NCBI GenBank assembly: GCA_018389105.1
Contig: JACATO010001115.1
Span: forward strand, 1 to 64,000
Source of the DNA: Nautilus pompilius
Taxonomy: Eukaryota; Mollusca; Cephalopoda; Nautilida; Nautilidae
Length of the DNA: 64,000 bases
Reading direction: 5' to 3'
Both the position numbers and the translations under genes were made by a program. Numbering within the stretch: the stretch's first letter is position 1; every line of letters starts with the position of its first letter. Of the stretch, positions 21,388 to 32,240 are shown in pieces. A model generated the notes under the pieces. It made no database searches, was not told where the DNA came from, and saw nothing but the letters and a program-made list of their open reading frames with translations.

Positions 21388-23463
21388 ATGGATATCGGAA
21401 AGTTTTTAACCAAGCGTAAATTAGAAACCAGAGAAGGCAACAACTTACGAAAAAAGATGCACTGTCTCCGGCCCACGTTCAACAACAGCAGTTAAATGTG
21501 ACCATCCTAATCATTCTGATGATAATCCTGATGGTATTGGATTGCATGTTAATTCGTCTATAAAACTAACGAACAATCTTGAACACAATTGTAAAAGTGA
21601 CTTGTCTCTTGAGAATTATGATTTCTAAAAGGATGTAAAAGCGGCATGGAGTTTCTTCCATGTGTGGCTAAACCAATATTCACCGTGGCTAAGTTATTCC
21701 ATTGTACAATTTTTCCACAGCCAAACATAGGATGGAGGGGTGCATGCAAAATGTTTTATTCTTACCGCTTGGCACAGAAATGTGCAGGTGGATGCAACTA
21801 GCTTTTTTATCAGTACAGAACCAGAAGTTACCGTTGCATGTCAACTAGACGGTGTTCTGAAACAGAACAGGAAAGTATTATATCCAATATTTTCAACCGT
21901 CATGACATTGTTTTACGTGGTAAAGGAAGCAAAGTTGGAAATGTTCCAAGCCTATTTAATTTTCGTATAAAATCAGGAGATGAGACGCAACGAAATCACA
22001 TGGAAAATGCTGAAGCTAATGCTCATTATACATCTGTCCATGAAGAAAATGAACTAATCTGTCTCTGTGAGGATACTATCAGGGGAGCAAAATAATTTCT
22101 TTGGCAAACAATTCTACTGTTTTTTCAATAATTGCTGTTGAAAGTGCTAACATATCTGGAAAGGTGCAATTGTTATTTGTTGTATATTTTGTCAATGCAA
22201 CGACCACTGAAAATATTATCCGAGAGGAATTTTTTTGGATTCGCAAGACTACATGAACTGGATGTTACTTTCTTTGCCAATACCATCAATGATCAGTGCA
22301 CAAAGTTTGGCCAGAATCTAGAAAGACTACATGGCCAAGGTGGATAAGACGGATGCTCTACATTGCACAAAAGGAAAGGGCATGCAAGCTACAATAGAAT
22401 GTAAGCATCCAAAAGCTTTGTTTGTCCATTGTGCTGCTTATAAACTTGTGTACCTGAGATACACGATACAATTGGTACAATCAAAGTCGTCATAAAAATT
22501 TTTGGTGAGACTCCAAAGAAAAGCTGTTTTTTTTCCAAATGTGTTATTACTCTCTGAAACACATTGGACTGCAGGATACAAAGTACTAGAATTTGTTCCA
22601 ACAACTTTGAACACGTTGTTTAATCAGTTAAGCATATTGGCCGCTTCAGCTACAGGTAAAACACGACAAGTTGCACACCGAATGGAATTTTCTTCAAGCA
22701 CAGTGACGTTTGTTTTTTGTCTGATTAATTTCTAGTTAGTCAAAAATTCTAGAATCTGCAACACGTTCTCCAAGCTGTCGAACTTGATACGAAAGTATAT
22801 GATCATGCTCAAGAGCTTCTAAGGGTGTTTCTCGAACACAGACAAAGAAGCAGAACAATAAATCAAAAAACTTTTCGCTAAAGTTCAACAGTTGTCGAAG
22901 AAGTTGAATGTTGAATTGTCTGTTCCTAGACAATGCAGAGGCAGACATTTTGATCTAATGTTGGTGGCTCAATGGTGTGAGATTATTGTCAAACATTGCT
23001 TATACCATGGTTGGACTCAATCATTTAATCACTAGAGAGCCGGTTTGCTGCAGAAAATGAAAAATTTGTTTCTTTTTCGTTCATCCTGTACAAATAGTGC
23101 ATATTGGACGTGAAGAATTCAAAACCCAAATTGTGAAAATAAAAGAAGCGTCCAAAATAGGAAACCTGAAAGTTGAAGCTATCACCTGGTTTAAGATGTG
23201 GTCCAAAAAGTGGGGAGCAGTGTGTTAGCAAATTAAAAAATGGAATCATTGAGTGTTTAGAGTACACTATTCATCGAGCAATTCACGTTGCTCTGGCATT
23301 ACCAGTAATTACCTGCATAGCAGAAAGGTCGTTTATCACAATGAGCAGGGTGAAAACATGGCTGAGGTCAATGATGGCAGATGATTATTTGTCTGGATCT
23401 TGTATGCTAGGCGTTCATAGTGCAAAAGTTACAGTTCACAAGCACAACCTATTCAAAAAGTGA
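21388..23463 (+). pseudogene. hAT-type transposase relic 1 (ZMYM1-like)
   Basis: A broken coding region of about 2.1 kb. It opens MDIGKFLTKRK, as many ZMYM1/THAP12-like hAT transposases do. In order follow IKSGDETQRNHMENAEANA (about 21.97 kb), RLHGQGG with the next codon a stop and then DG (22.3 kb), KHPKALFVHCAAYKL (22.4 kb), and the C-terminal dimerisation block LPVITCIAERSFITMSRVKT with DYLSGSCMLGVH (23.30-23.43 kb). Many stops and frame changes intervene, so it cannot make a transposase. Order and spacing fit a single near full-length copy. No clear terminal repeats or 8-bp target duplication were found. Confidence 0.8.
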
Positions 23464-23576
23464 TGTATAAATTTGGACAAAATCAGAGTTTACAATTTTT
23501 GTTGAATAAAACTTTTTTTTTTTTTGGTTTGTTAATGTTAGCACTGATGGGGTAACATAATAGCAAAAGAAGGATA

Positions 23577-23720
23577 CTAACGTCAAAAGAATAAATTTTT
23601 TTAAAAAATTCTAGATTAAACACATGGAATATTTCTTAGCAAAAGAAATTATTGATCAAAATTAAGTATCTTTAATAGAAAAAAAACATGCAGATTGACG
23701 TTTTATTTTTTTGATGTTAG
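23577..23720. mobile_element. Small TA-flanked MITE, copy A (144 bp)
   Basis: Begins CTAACGTCAAAA and ends TTTTTTGATGTTAG, each directly flanked by TA. The AT-rich inside has no coding capacity. A second copy in opposite orientation lies at 28764-28920; both share a TTTTGATCAATA block and AGAAATATT. It starts 113 bases after the end of hAT relic 1. Confidence 0.68.
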
Positions 23721-24604
23721 TATTTTTTTCCATCGCTTGGAACATTCCGCATTTTATATTATTTTATCATTTTGCACCCCCCCCCACAACCCAAAGAAAT
23801 TTCGCGGATGCTTATGGATGTTGTGTAGCGACATTTAGTGAACAGTAAGTAAAAGAAATTGAAAAAAAAAAAGTATTTTACAGTTCAGATTTGATTTCTT
23901 GGCACTTCAAAGCAAGTTTACTAGTTTTTTTCTTCTTTTTTTGGTGGCGTTTCTAAAAGAGCCAATGAATTTGGTAGATAATATCTACTCTAAATGGAGA
24001 CGAAGTGAGTCGTTCGCCTCATTACTCATCACACTTCCGAAAGTGCTGACACGACGTCTTGAATGAGCCCTTTCCGTCGTTGGACTATTTTATTTGCGTC
24101 GTTATTTCCGTCGTATTCTACTGGCACCAACTGCAACATTCAACTGATGGCAACGACCACCCTCCATGTTTTAACTCGTCTGTTATACCGAATTGACAAT
24201 TAACTTCTGGTTAAAAAAAAAAAAAAAACGCAGCAGCACGGCGGTGGACAGGAGTTTAAGAACGAATCGAACATATTCGAAATTTTGTAATAAAACCCAA
24301 TTTTTAGGGATCACATGAGATAAACAGACCAGGGACGTATTTGTATTTGGTCACGTGGCCATAAGCACCGGTAACAGTCGGACAGCCTTATGCACGGAGT
24401 CTACAAGACGAATTCACCGGTCTATGCAAATATCGGCCCAAGTCGACTGAATAATTTGAACAATTCATCCAAGTTTTATGGCTTTTTTAAAAATCTTAAT
24501 AGCTTTTTCTATTTTATTCTATAGATTCGCTATTGGATTCAAATTAGGGCTTTGAATCGTCCACTTTAGAACTGGATTGTTTTTTTTTTTTTACCTCTGA
24601 AATA

Positions 24605-25141
24605 TTGCTTAGCGATGGCTGTCGGATGTTTCGGATCGTCGTCGTGCTTGGAGATTTATTTGAGGAAGGCAGTCCTCAGGATATGGTCCCAGTATATTGG
24701 TCAAAACGCCCAGGTAAACAAACCGCTCTATTATTTCCTGTGTATGATCAATAGAGCCTGTCCCTTTCCGGGAGGAACAGCCCCATACCACAGTGAACTC
24801 GCCCGCTCTACACTTCAGGTAGAACGTTCCGCCGGTCCGCTTCGGACAGACGCTTGGCTTTCCGATGGTTCGGGAATCTGCCACTTCCACGACGTTTGAT
24901 ATATACTCCCCCCCCTCTCTGGTTCGTACAGCTCCCAGGCTGGATCCGCTTAGCGATCTCTGAATAACCGACTTTCTCCTTGTTCAGCTCCACGACCCGA
25001 ACGCGTGTCGTTGGACCTAAACTGGCCTTTTAACCCATTGTGGACCGATAAGCGTTGTTTTACTATATCCTACCGGTTGCCCGAAAAGCCACGAAACTAA
25101 GCAGTTGGCGGTTGGCGATCTTAAACTTTTGTCCGACACTG
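24605..25141 (-). pseudogene. Tc1/mariner transposon relic with internal deletion
   Basis: On the minus strand the terminal repeat CAGTGTCGGACAAAAGTTTA begins at 25141 next to a TA, a typical Tc1 end. The helix-turn-helix start follows (VVELNKEKVGYSEIAKRI, 25.0 kb) and then RKAKRLSEADRRNVL. The reading then jumps to the C-terminal catalytic half (FTVVWGCSSRKGTGSI, YLGVLTNILGPYPEDCLP), so roughly the middle of the transposase is missing. The frame also shifts. No intact left end was found; TAACAGTCGGACA at 24372 is a weak candidate. Confidence 0.75.
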
Positions 25142-25806
25142 TATGCATATGCAAAATATAGATATTTACTTAATGGCGCTTGTATGTGTTACAGGTAGAT
25201 TTGTTAGCGAGGGTTTACTAGTTGGACCTAATTAGCCATTTTAAAAATGTTTTCCTCATTAATTGGTGCTATTATTTAGTTATTAGATGAAAACAGCTAG
25301 GGTTCCCGTGTTCGTGGGTTGTGGGCTTGTCAGTATTCGTCATTTTTCTGAACTCGTAACAGAGTGCTTTGTTAAAATGCCAGAGCCTCTCTATTTTATT
25401 GCAATGTTATCCTGTCTGCCTAAAATCTATGAAAACGATATTTGGGTGATGACCTATAGCTTAGGTCTGCATTAGATCCAGGCTTTAAAAAAAAAATCTC
25501 AGAAAATGGAACTTTTCATCAAAAAGTCGATCGAAAATGAAGATTTCCTAATTCAGACACAACATTCAGTTATATAGAAGGTGAATAACACCTGAAAACG
25601 TCGAAAAATACCATACAAGTTTGACGTGTTACTATTTTTTTAGGAGCGCTATTTTTTATTGCGCGCAATGATACAACCATTATCTGTGATACACGCGCGA
25701 TAAACTTCTTGTAAGCTGATGATCGATTGTTCGCTTTTATTTTGTTGTTTGGGTTTAAAATAAAAAAAAAACAAAGCAAATTTTTAAAGATAAATTTATG
25801 ATGCCG

Positions 25807-25918
25807 TAATAGATATATTAAGTAATTGTCTGTGGATTTCAGAACACTTTAATTAATGTCTCGCAAGTCGCAAGCTCGTAGTGTTCTGTAATCCACAGGC
25901 TATTTAATATATCTATTA
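25807..25918. repeat. Long foldback hairpin (112 bp)
   Basis: Arms 25807-25848 and 25880-25918 pair almost throughout: TAATAGATATATTAA, CTGTGGATT and CAGAACACT each have an exact complement. A few mismatches and a small bulge interrupt them, with a 31-base loop containing TCGCAAG twice. It looks like a foldback MITE, or a hairpin RNA precursor if transcribed. It lies about 180 bases before hAT relic 2. Confidence 0.7.
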
Positions 25919-26099
25919 TAATTATAATGGAGGTATGTGTTAGTATGTAATCGGTTAGTTTGTTAGCTACAAATCAGGAGGATGTTAAAACAAGAAAATT
26001 AATATCTTGTATATGCACACTACTTCTAAAAATATAGACAAAATGTGTACACGAGGTTACCTAGATGTGTAACTTTTGTTCCCATCTTCTTTCCAGAAC

Positions 26100-27564
26100 A
26101 TGGGCATTATGAACTTCTTTATGGAACGAAAACCTACCGCCAATCTCAGTGAATAAGAAGCTGGCAAAAAGATAAAACATTTAGAAACTAGTTCAACAGT
26201 GGCCCAGCCTGGACCGATATCTGATTTAGAAGTTGGTTTGTATGTCAATTCACCAGGTAAACTTACAACTGAGTTGAGGTACAATATTCGCGGAGCCTAC
26301 AATCCTTCTATCGATTACGATTTCTATAAAAAGAACCACGATGTTTCCGCCATTTTTGGCTGTCACGATATCCGTCATGGCTTGCTTATTCCACTCATCT
26401 GCGAGTGGTATATGTATATACTGCGCAGTTTACTCTCAACCTGTACATCGTGAATTACAAGAGGCTTTTATCACAACCTCTTTCACAAAGTACAAGGACT
26501 TCCATGACAGCGCCAAAAACACACACACACACACACATTTTAAGCAAAACGGCGTAAGTAGGCACAACGAAATGAAACTCACGTTTGGATGTTGCGTGTA
26601 AACTGAATGACCGAGTCGGGCACAAAACTGGGCAGAACCGCGCCAAAGCTATTTCCAATAGGGCCTACTATTTTGTTCTGGATATGCATGGCTGATGGAC
26701 CATTCCACATTCAAGCAGGCATAGGCGTATTGCGAGAACATGCGGGCAACTTACCGGCCAGTGCTCGTTACGCATCAGTCCGCAAGCTAAACGAAACCAT
26801 CAACGTGTGTGAATAAACTGTCTACGAAGAAAGTGTCCACATCAGCTAACGGTGGCACTGGATTATCGATAATTGCAGACGAGACTGCGGACACATTTGG
26901 AAAGAAGCGATTGTCAATCGGCGTGCGCTTTCTTGATTTTGTATGCTGTCATGCCAGAGAAATTCTTAGGTTCATTTCCTCGTGATCAACGATTTGAATT
27001 CTGTCGCTGATACCCGAAATATTGTGGAAACAGTCAAAGTCGTCATAAAATTTGTTCGCGAAAGTCCGAAGAGAAAGATGGCGATTATTGATGTGCCACT
27101 TCTCTGTGAAAAAACGATGGCCCGCCAAATACAAAGGCATTAGAGTTTTTGCCGAGAATTTTGGAAAAGGCTTTTCATCAATTAAAAAAAAATACTGGCA
27201 AATACAATATCGGTTCACTTACAGGACACCTTCCTTGTGAATGTCAGAGATTTCGGTCAAACGCTGGAAGTTCTAATGTCGGAGAATATTTCCGCCTTAT
27301 TTGGATAGCTTTTCCAAAGAAACCGTGACTCGGTTCGAGATGTGGGCCAGGAAATAGGATGGGATGTGAGTACGGAAGAGATGAGCTACTGAAACACGCC
27401 ACAGCCAATCTGATCGCTCTGACACTGCCAGACGGCGGGCACGCAGCTGAACGTCTGTTTGGTACCGTGAGAAGGGTCAAAACATGATTGCTGATGACCA
27501 CGCCCGAAGAACGCCTATCTGGTGTGCGTGTTATGAGGGTTCATCGTAAAAAAAAAGATCACTG
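26100..27564 (+). pseudogene. hAT-type transposase relic 2
   Basis: Opens MGIMNFFMERK, then NSPGKLTTELRYNIRGAYN. A TTF-type zinc-finger stretch follows (EAFITTSFTKYKDF, 26.47 kb), then SIIADETADTFGKKRLSIGV (26.86 kb), where the D of ADET is the expected first catalytic aspartate. The dimerisation block is at 27.39-27.53 kb (NLIALTLPDGGHAAERLFG, then RRVKT and EERLSGVRVMRVH). Stops and frameshifts interrupt it and the RNase-H middle is shortened. It is more GC-rich than relic 1, so the two are different families or ages. Confidence 0.78.
26519..26536. repeat. (AC)n microsatellite
   Basis: Nine AC units inside the zinc-finger region of hAT relic 2, probably a later expansion. Confidence 0.85.
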
Positions 27565-28763
27565 ATAACAGAACTGCATTTATTTAGAAGGCTATGAGAA
27601 AATTTGGAAGTGAGAAAGGACTGCAGTTGGTAGCTATCGCAGAGCGCGGCGCCAGTGTATTAAAGTTTGAATGCAATGCGCCGGTTGACTTTGTCATTCA
27701 TACCCAGTCGTTTACGTTTAAATGGTGTCATTAGTTTTTAATACATTTTTAAAATAAACTCTGAATGTGAACTGATAAAGTCTGTTATAAGATGTTCTGC
27801 TAAATAAATGAAGCCGATGTGTTTTTCATGGGTCGTAATCTTTCAATCGAGAGAGGCGACGGATTGAAATACATTTTAAAAGAGATGTCTTATCGTGATT
27901 GAAACTAATGTCCGAAATTTCCAGAATTTTGTGAAGAACAATCATTTTAAAAAAAAAAAGCCACCCCCTTGAATGTGATTTACGTTTATTCCATTTAAAA
28001 AACCAATCAGTTTTTCTCAGACGTTGGTATTCTAGTATGGTAGAGCCCTTTACCGGATATGACGTAATAAAAACAGAACCCTTAGTTGCCTCTAACTATT
28101 ACTGTTCATGCAATCCAAACCCTTAATTATTTTCAAAACCTATATGAGATTTTTTCGTCAGAGGTCTAGAAATCTAAATAGGGTAAATCGAGCAAACATT
28201 CTAGAAAATTCCTTTCCAATAATTCGGTATCATTCTACACGAACTCCGTGACATATTAAAACAACAACCTTTCATCTTGTTTATCTATCTAGGCTACATG
28301 TCAGCGCGAAACAAAATCCAAATCATCTCCGAGCGGGTGTCGCGCGCAGTCTTTTGTCGTACATGGAGGCTGCACAGGAAGCTGGCTGCTGCTGCCAGAG
28401 CTAATCGATACTTCGATAATGGAAAAATAGACAGGACTCCGGCTCTTGCTGACGTAGAAACGTTGTTTCGTTCAGCAAAGTCTGTGCGAGAAAACCAGTA
28501 TTGGTTGTGCATTGACGTGATTGAATAAGATCAAAAGATGGAGCAGCTAGTTTTAAATTGTATCGATCTCGAATTGAAGCATCTCAGCAAATGCTTTTGT
28601 TGACGTTGACTGGCTCTGACATTTATTACCTCGCACAGCAGATTTGATCTGCGGCTTTTATCGTTATCTGACTGTGACCCTCTTGAATTTCTGACCGAAA
28701 CCGAACACGAGATGAGATTTTAACATGACAAAATGATAGCAAGTGCCTGTCGATGAAAGTATA

Positions 28764-28920
28764 CTAACGTCAAAAAATAAAAAGACACAAATTTGTTTTT
28801 TTTTTTCCCTATCAAAAGTATTTTTGATTTTGATCAATATTTTTTTTTTTTACTTAGAAGAAATATTTCTTGTGATTCATTCAGAAATTTTAAAAATTTA
28901 ATTAATATTTTCGACGTTAG
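28764..28920. mobile_element. Small TA-flanked MITE, copy B (157 bp)
   Basis: Begins CTAACGTCAAAAAATAAA and ends TTTTCGACGTTAG with TA on both sides. Internally it matches the reverse complement of copy A with small insertions. TA target sites and roughly 14-bp terminal repeats suggest mobilisation by a Tc1/mariner or pogo-type transposase. Confidence 0.68.
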
Positions 28921-28996
28921 TAGACTTATGCTATTGCGATACTCCACCAGAGCTCGCAATAAGGAAACAAAAAACACCGGGGGGGTGGTGTTTTTT

Positions 28997-29210
28997 AAAA
29001 CTAGACAGAGACGCAGATGGTTCAGCCATTTGCACTGACATACGCACGCCCTAACAGTGCCTTATATTGCATTTTCCTATATTGCTACTCTCTTCCCGGC
29101 CTATGACCTTTGGGCTGGATACGGTCAGATTCATTATTTCTTCCCGATTTACCAGACGCTAGTGAGCACGGTGAATCGGACAAAAAATAATGCCAAGTTT
29201 ACACTATCAC
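28997..29210 (-). repeat. Inverted repeat IR-1 with hairpin core (right copy)
   Basis: Reverse-complement relative of 20918-21126. The hairpin here is more decayed (29133-29190), with CCCGATTTACC opposite GGTGAATCGG. The shared neighbouring sequence includes TTTTCCTATATTGCTACTCT on the plus strand. The order of matching blocks is the same as in the left copy, which argues against chance. Confidence 0.7.
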
Positions 29211-30870
29211 CATCAACCGTCCAAGGCGGATGCCCATGGAAGGAAGAACGTACAGATAATGAGAAGCTTTCATCACATTAACTAAAGGTCGTCGTAACAG
29301 ACAATTTATTCATATGCAGTTTCTTTGCTGTGGAGAAGGAATATGACAACGGGGAAATCTAAGAGAATGGCAATTTTTTATACGATAATGCTATAAACAC
29401 GGAGATTTAGGAAGAAATACCCATACATTATTCTGTAAAGACCTTAACTCTTTATCACACAATGACGCCATTTGACGCCACAACCAGACAGTTTGTTTTC
29501 CTGATTTTTAATTGTTAGCAGGGTTTGCAACTGGTTTTCTTGCCAGGTATACGAACATACAGGTAAGGTCACCGTTTGGTGTATGAATATACCCGGAAGC
29601 GTCGTATGTCATCATTTTGTGAAAAATCTTGGTGATAAAGAGTTACGGGTTAGCTTAAAAAAATCCATATCCGGGTTTCTTTCATGGTCGGTTAGTGTAG
29701 ATAGATAACGAGACTCCTGAGTCAATTTAATAGCAACTTTGGGAATTTGTCAACTTATTCATTGCCCGGTTGACCAAAAGTGTCCAGGTACCAGCTATGA
29801 TATAAATGCGATACCGATTTACATTATGCGTTTTATCAGCCTACTGCTGTTTTGACGATCGTTGTAGTGGTATATTTTACATCAGCTCTGACCAGACAGC
29901 GTAGCTTCTTAAAATTATTATTCAGTAAGGACCATCTAGATAACGATAGCAACAGATACCAATTACCGTAAGCAATCAACCCATATCCGATCGCGAAGAT
30001 TACACGAAGCGAAAATGAAATGGTGGTTTGCAGTATACTTTCGTTTTGTCTTTGAGGCAACTTTCACAATTCTCTCTCTCTCTCTCTCTCTCTCTCTTAG
30101 CAGTGAGGGGGGGGAGGTTAAAACACGGCACAGCTGTAGCATCAAGTGTGCTTCGGTAAAATTTATTTCTCCCTTTAAAAATATTTTCCTTCAGAAAAAA
30201 GAAAAAGAAAAGGAACTTTAAAATGGAAAACAACAACAACAAATCACTAAGTGACTTTTAATGACGCAAGAGAGAGTTAGTTCCAGGAATGAAGGGGGGG
30301 CAGCCTGCCCGACACAAAGGTTTCAGAAGAGCATCGAGGATTTTCACCTTTCCACACCTGTGTCGGCTCGTTTCGATAATACAAATCGATTTGACAATAA
30401 ATGGGATCCGACCGACTTTAAAAGTTCTACTGTGAAAACAATATTTCATTATCTACAATTTCACATGAAAAAAATTATTCAGCAACTTTTTCTGTTAGAA
30501 AGTGGCTACATGCCAGCCTTCGATGGTTAAATCCCATAGTTTATTAATAAGTAAATAAATGATTCACCTATTTTCTTGGTAATTCCACAATACTACCTAA
30601 AGAATACTTAATGTCAATGAGTTCACAGCAGACATCGCATTGATACAACATCCTATTCCAAATATGGTAAGGCAAATTGCTCCATGTATCCGATCAATTA
30701 TATAGTTCATTATTATATCAATTATTTATAACGCTAAAAACTTCTAATTAGTATTAATAATATGCACGGTTAACGGAATTATAAGGTATTATTTGCTCTA
30801 GGATTTAGTAGTTTAAATATAGATGATATTACGTTGGTTACATATATATTAGCATATTTCAACGAAAGCG
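29211..30870. other. Intergenic upstream of GCH1, no gene recognised
   Basis: AT-rich with a TC tract (30071-30096). Open stretches near it read (RE)n or (SL)n and are artefacts of the repeat. Confidence 0.55.
30071..30096. repeat. (TC)n microsatellite
   Basis: Thirteen TC units, about 840 bases upstream of the GCH1 start. Confidence 0.92.
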
Positions 30871-30879
30871 CGAGCGCCG

Positions 30880-30887
30880 TATAAATA
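30880..30887 (+). promoter_or_regulatory. GCH1 TATA box
   Basis: TATAAATA lies 46 bases before the GCH1 ATG. A start site about 30 bases downstream would leave a leader of only about 20-25 bases. A GC-rich block (GCGCGAGCGCC) sits directly upstream. Confidence 0.6.
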
Positions 30888-30932
30888 AGATTTCTTCCTC
30901 GGAGTAAGGAGCCATTGAGAGAAGTTGGGAAG

Positions 30933-31281
30933 ATGAGCGAGAACGGGCCGATTTACAGGAGCGATCCGGACCTGGAACTGGAAGCCAAATTACGCCAGTT
31001 AACCATGGTGCGGAACCCCAGCTTCCAGAGCGATGTGATGAGCCCCACATCGCCGAAGTTTGCGGCGGAGAGCGGGGGGCCTCTGGTGCGGAGGCGGCAG
31101 GGCAGCGTGACGGCAGACGAGACACCCGAGCAAGATCTCGTCACCCTGCTATCGAAAAGCTACAAGAGGATACTCGCCAACCTGGGCGAGGATCCGACCA
31201 GGCAGGGACTGCTGAGGACCCCCGAGAGAGCTGCCAAGGCCATCATGTTTTTCACGAAGGGCTACAAGGAGCGGATCGAAG
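30933..31281 (+). CDS. GCH1: GCH1 exon 1 with start codon
   Basis: Encodes residues 1-116 plus one base. It is GC-rich compared with the rest of the window. The first ~70 residues are a variable regulatory extension; [20 protein letters not shown] begins the conserved enzyme. Donor gtgagc. Confidence 0.95.
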
Positions 31282-32197
31282 GTGAGCAGACGATCTTTTC
31301 TCTCGAGCTGTTATGTTAGTCGGCCGAGCCCGGCTCGGCCTCGTTTTCGCGGTCTGTCTGTCGTCTGTGTTCCGAGAGAACGGACGGACGGGGAAAAGGT
31401 GGTGGGCGGCCGGTCTGCAGTCGAAATGTCGCGGGAGCAAAACTTGGCTGCTTTCTCGGGTTCAAATTCTAGTCAGATATCTATTTATTTACCATGATTT
31501 TTAAAAAAAAAAAGGTGGGGGGGTACGAGCCCGGTCATTGTGAACACGTAATCGTCACCCCCCTCCCGCGCCTGAAGCTGCTGCTGCTGCTATTTGTTTC
31601 TGTGTCGCGCACCCGGGCTCCTCCAACCCTGGGGCTGAGGAATATTTATTTAAAAAAAAAAAAAAAGAAAACGTTTAAGGGAGAAATGCCTGTCGTTTAG
31701 AATTTAAAAAAAAAAAAAAAAAAAAAGATGCAGGGATTGAAATAAATTGATGGTAAAGTATACAAGATAGAAAAGTATACTCGGTCCTGGTGGATATTTA
31801 TGGTCCGATACGTAGAATTTATACTAAAACAAAACAAACAAACATTTAAATCAAATTGAATAAAAACTAATTTTCTAGAGATAATCCTAAAGATCGAAAA
31901 ACAAAAAAAAAAAAAAAAAGAGGTCCCGTATAAAGCGCAGGTGACACCGGGTTTTGCTGCTATGCTGAATTCCAGGTAATGGCTGGAGTGACATTGCCTT
32001 TGATTGAGGTTTGCCGCCATCTTCCAGGTAATGGCTGGATCCTGTGAGTCTGATTTGGTTTTCTCTAGAGTCTGAGAGTCCGGTTTACTATCCTGAACTG
32101 TCGTCTGCCACTTTAGCTGCTGTTTGTTTTTGTTTTTAGCCCGGTTCTCTTGTGGTGCACTAGTTATTATAATTATTATTATTATTATTATTATTAC

Positions 32198-32240
<43 letters not shown>

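Noticed and set aside
28277-28528. Overlapping 83- and 72-codon frames on both strands at 28.3-28.5 kb
   Set aside because: Neither resembles a known protein, and mirror-image frames of this kind are common in CpG-richer sequence.
29963-30242. Open frames reading RERERE or SLSLSL near 30.08 kb
   Set aside because: Translations of the TC microsatellite.
30915-30932. GCH1 start six codons upstream at a TTG
   Set aside because: TTG is not a credible nuclear start here; the ATG at 30933 is the first ATG in frame.
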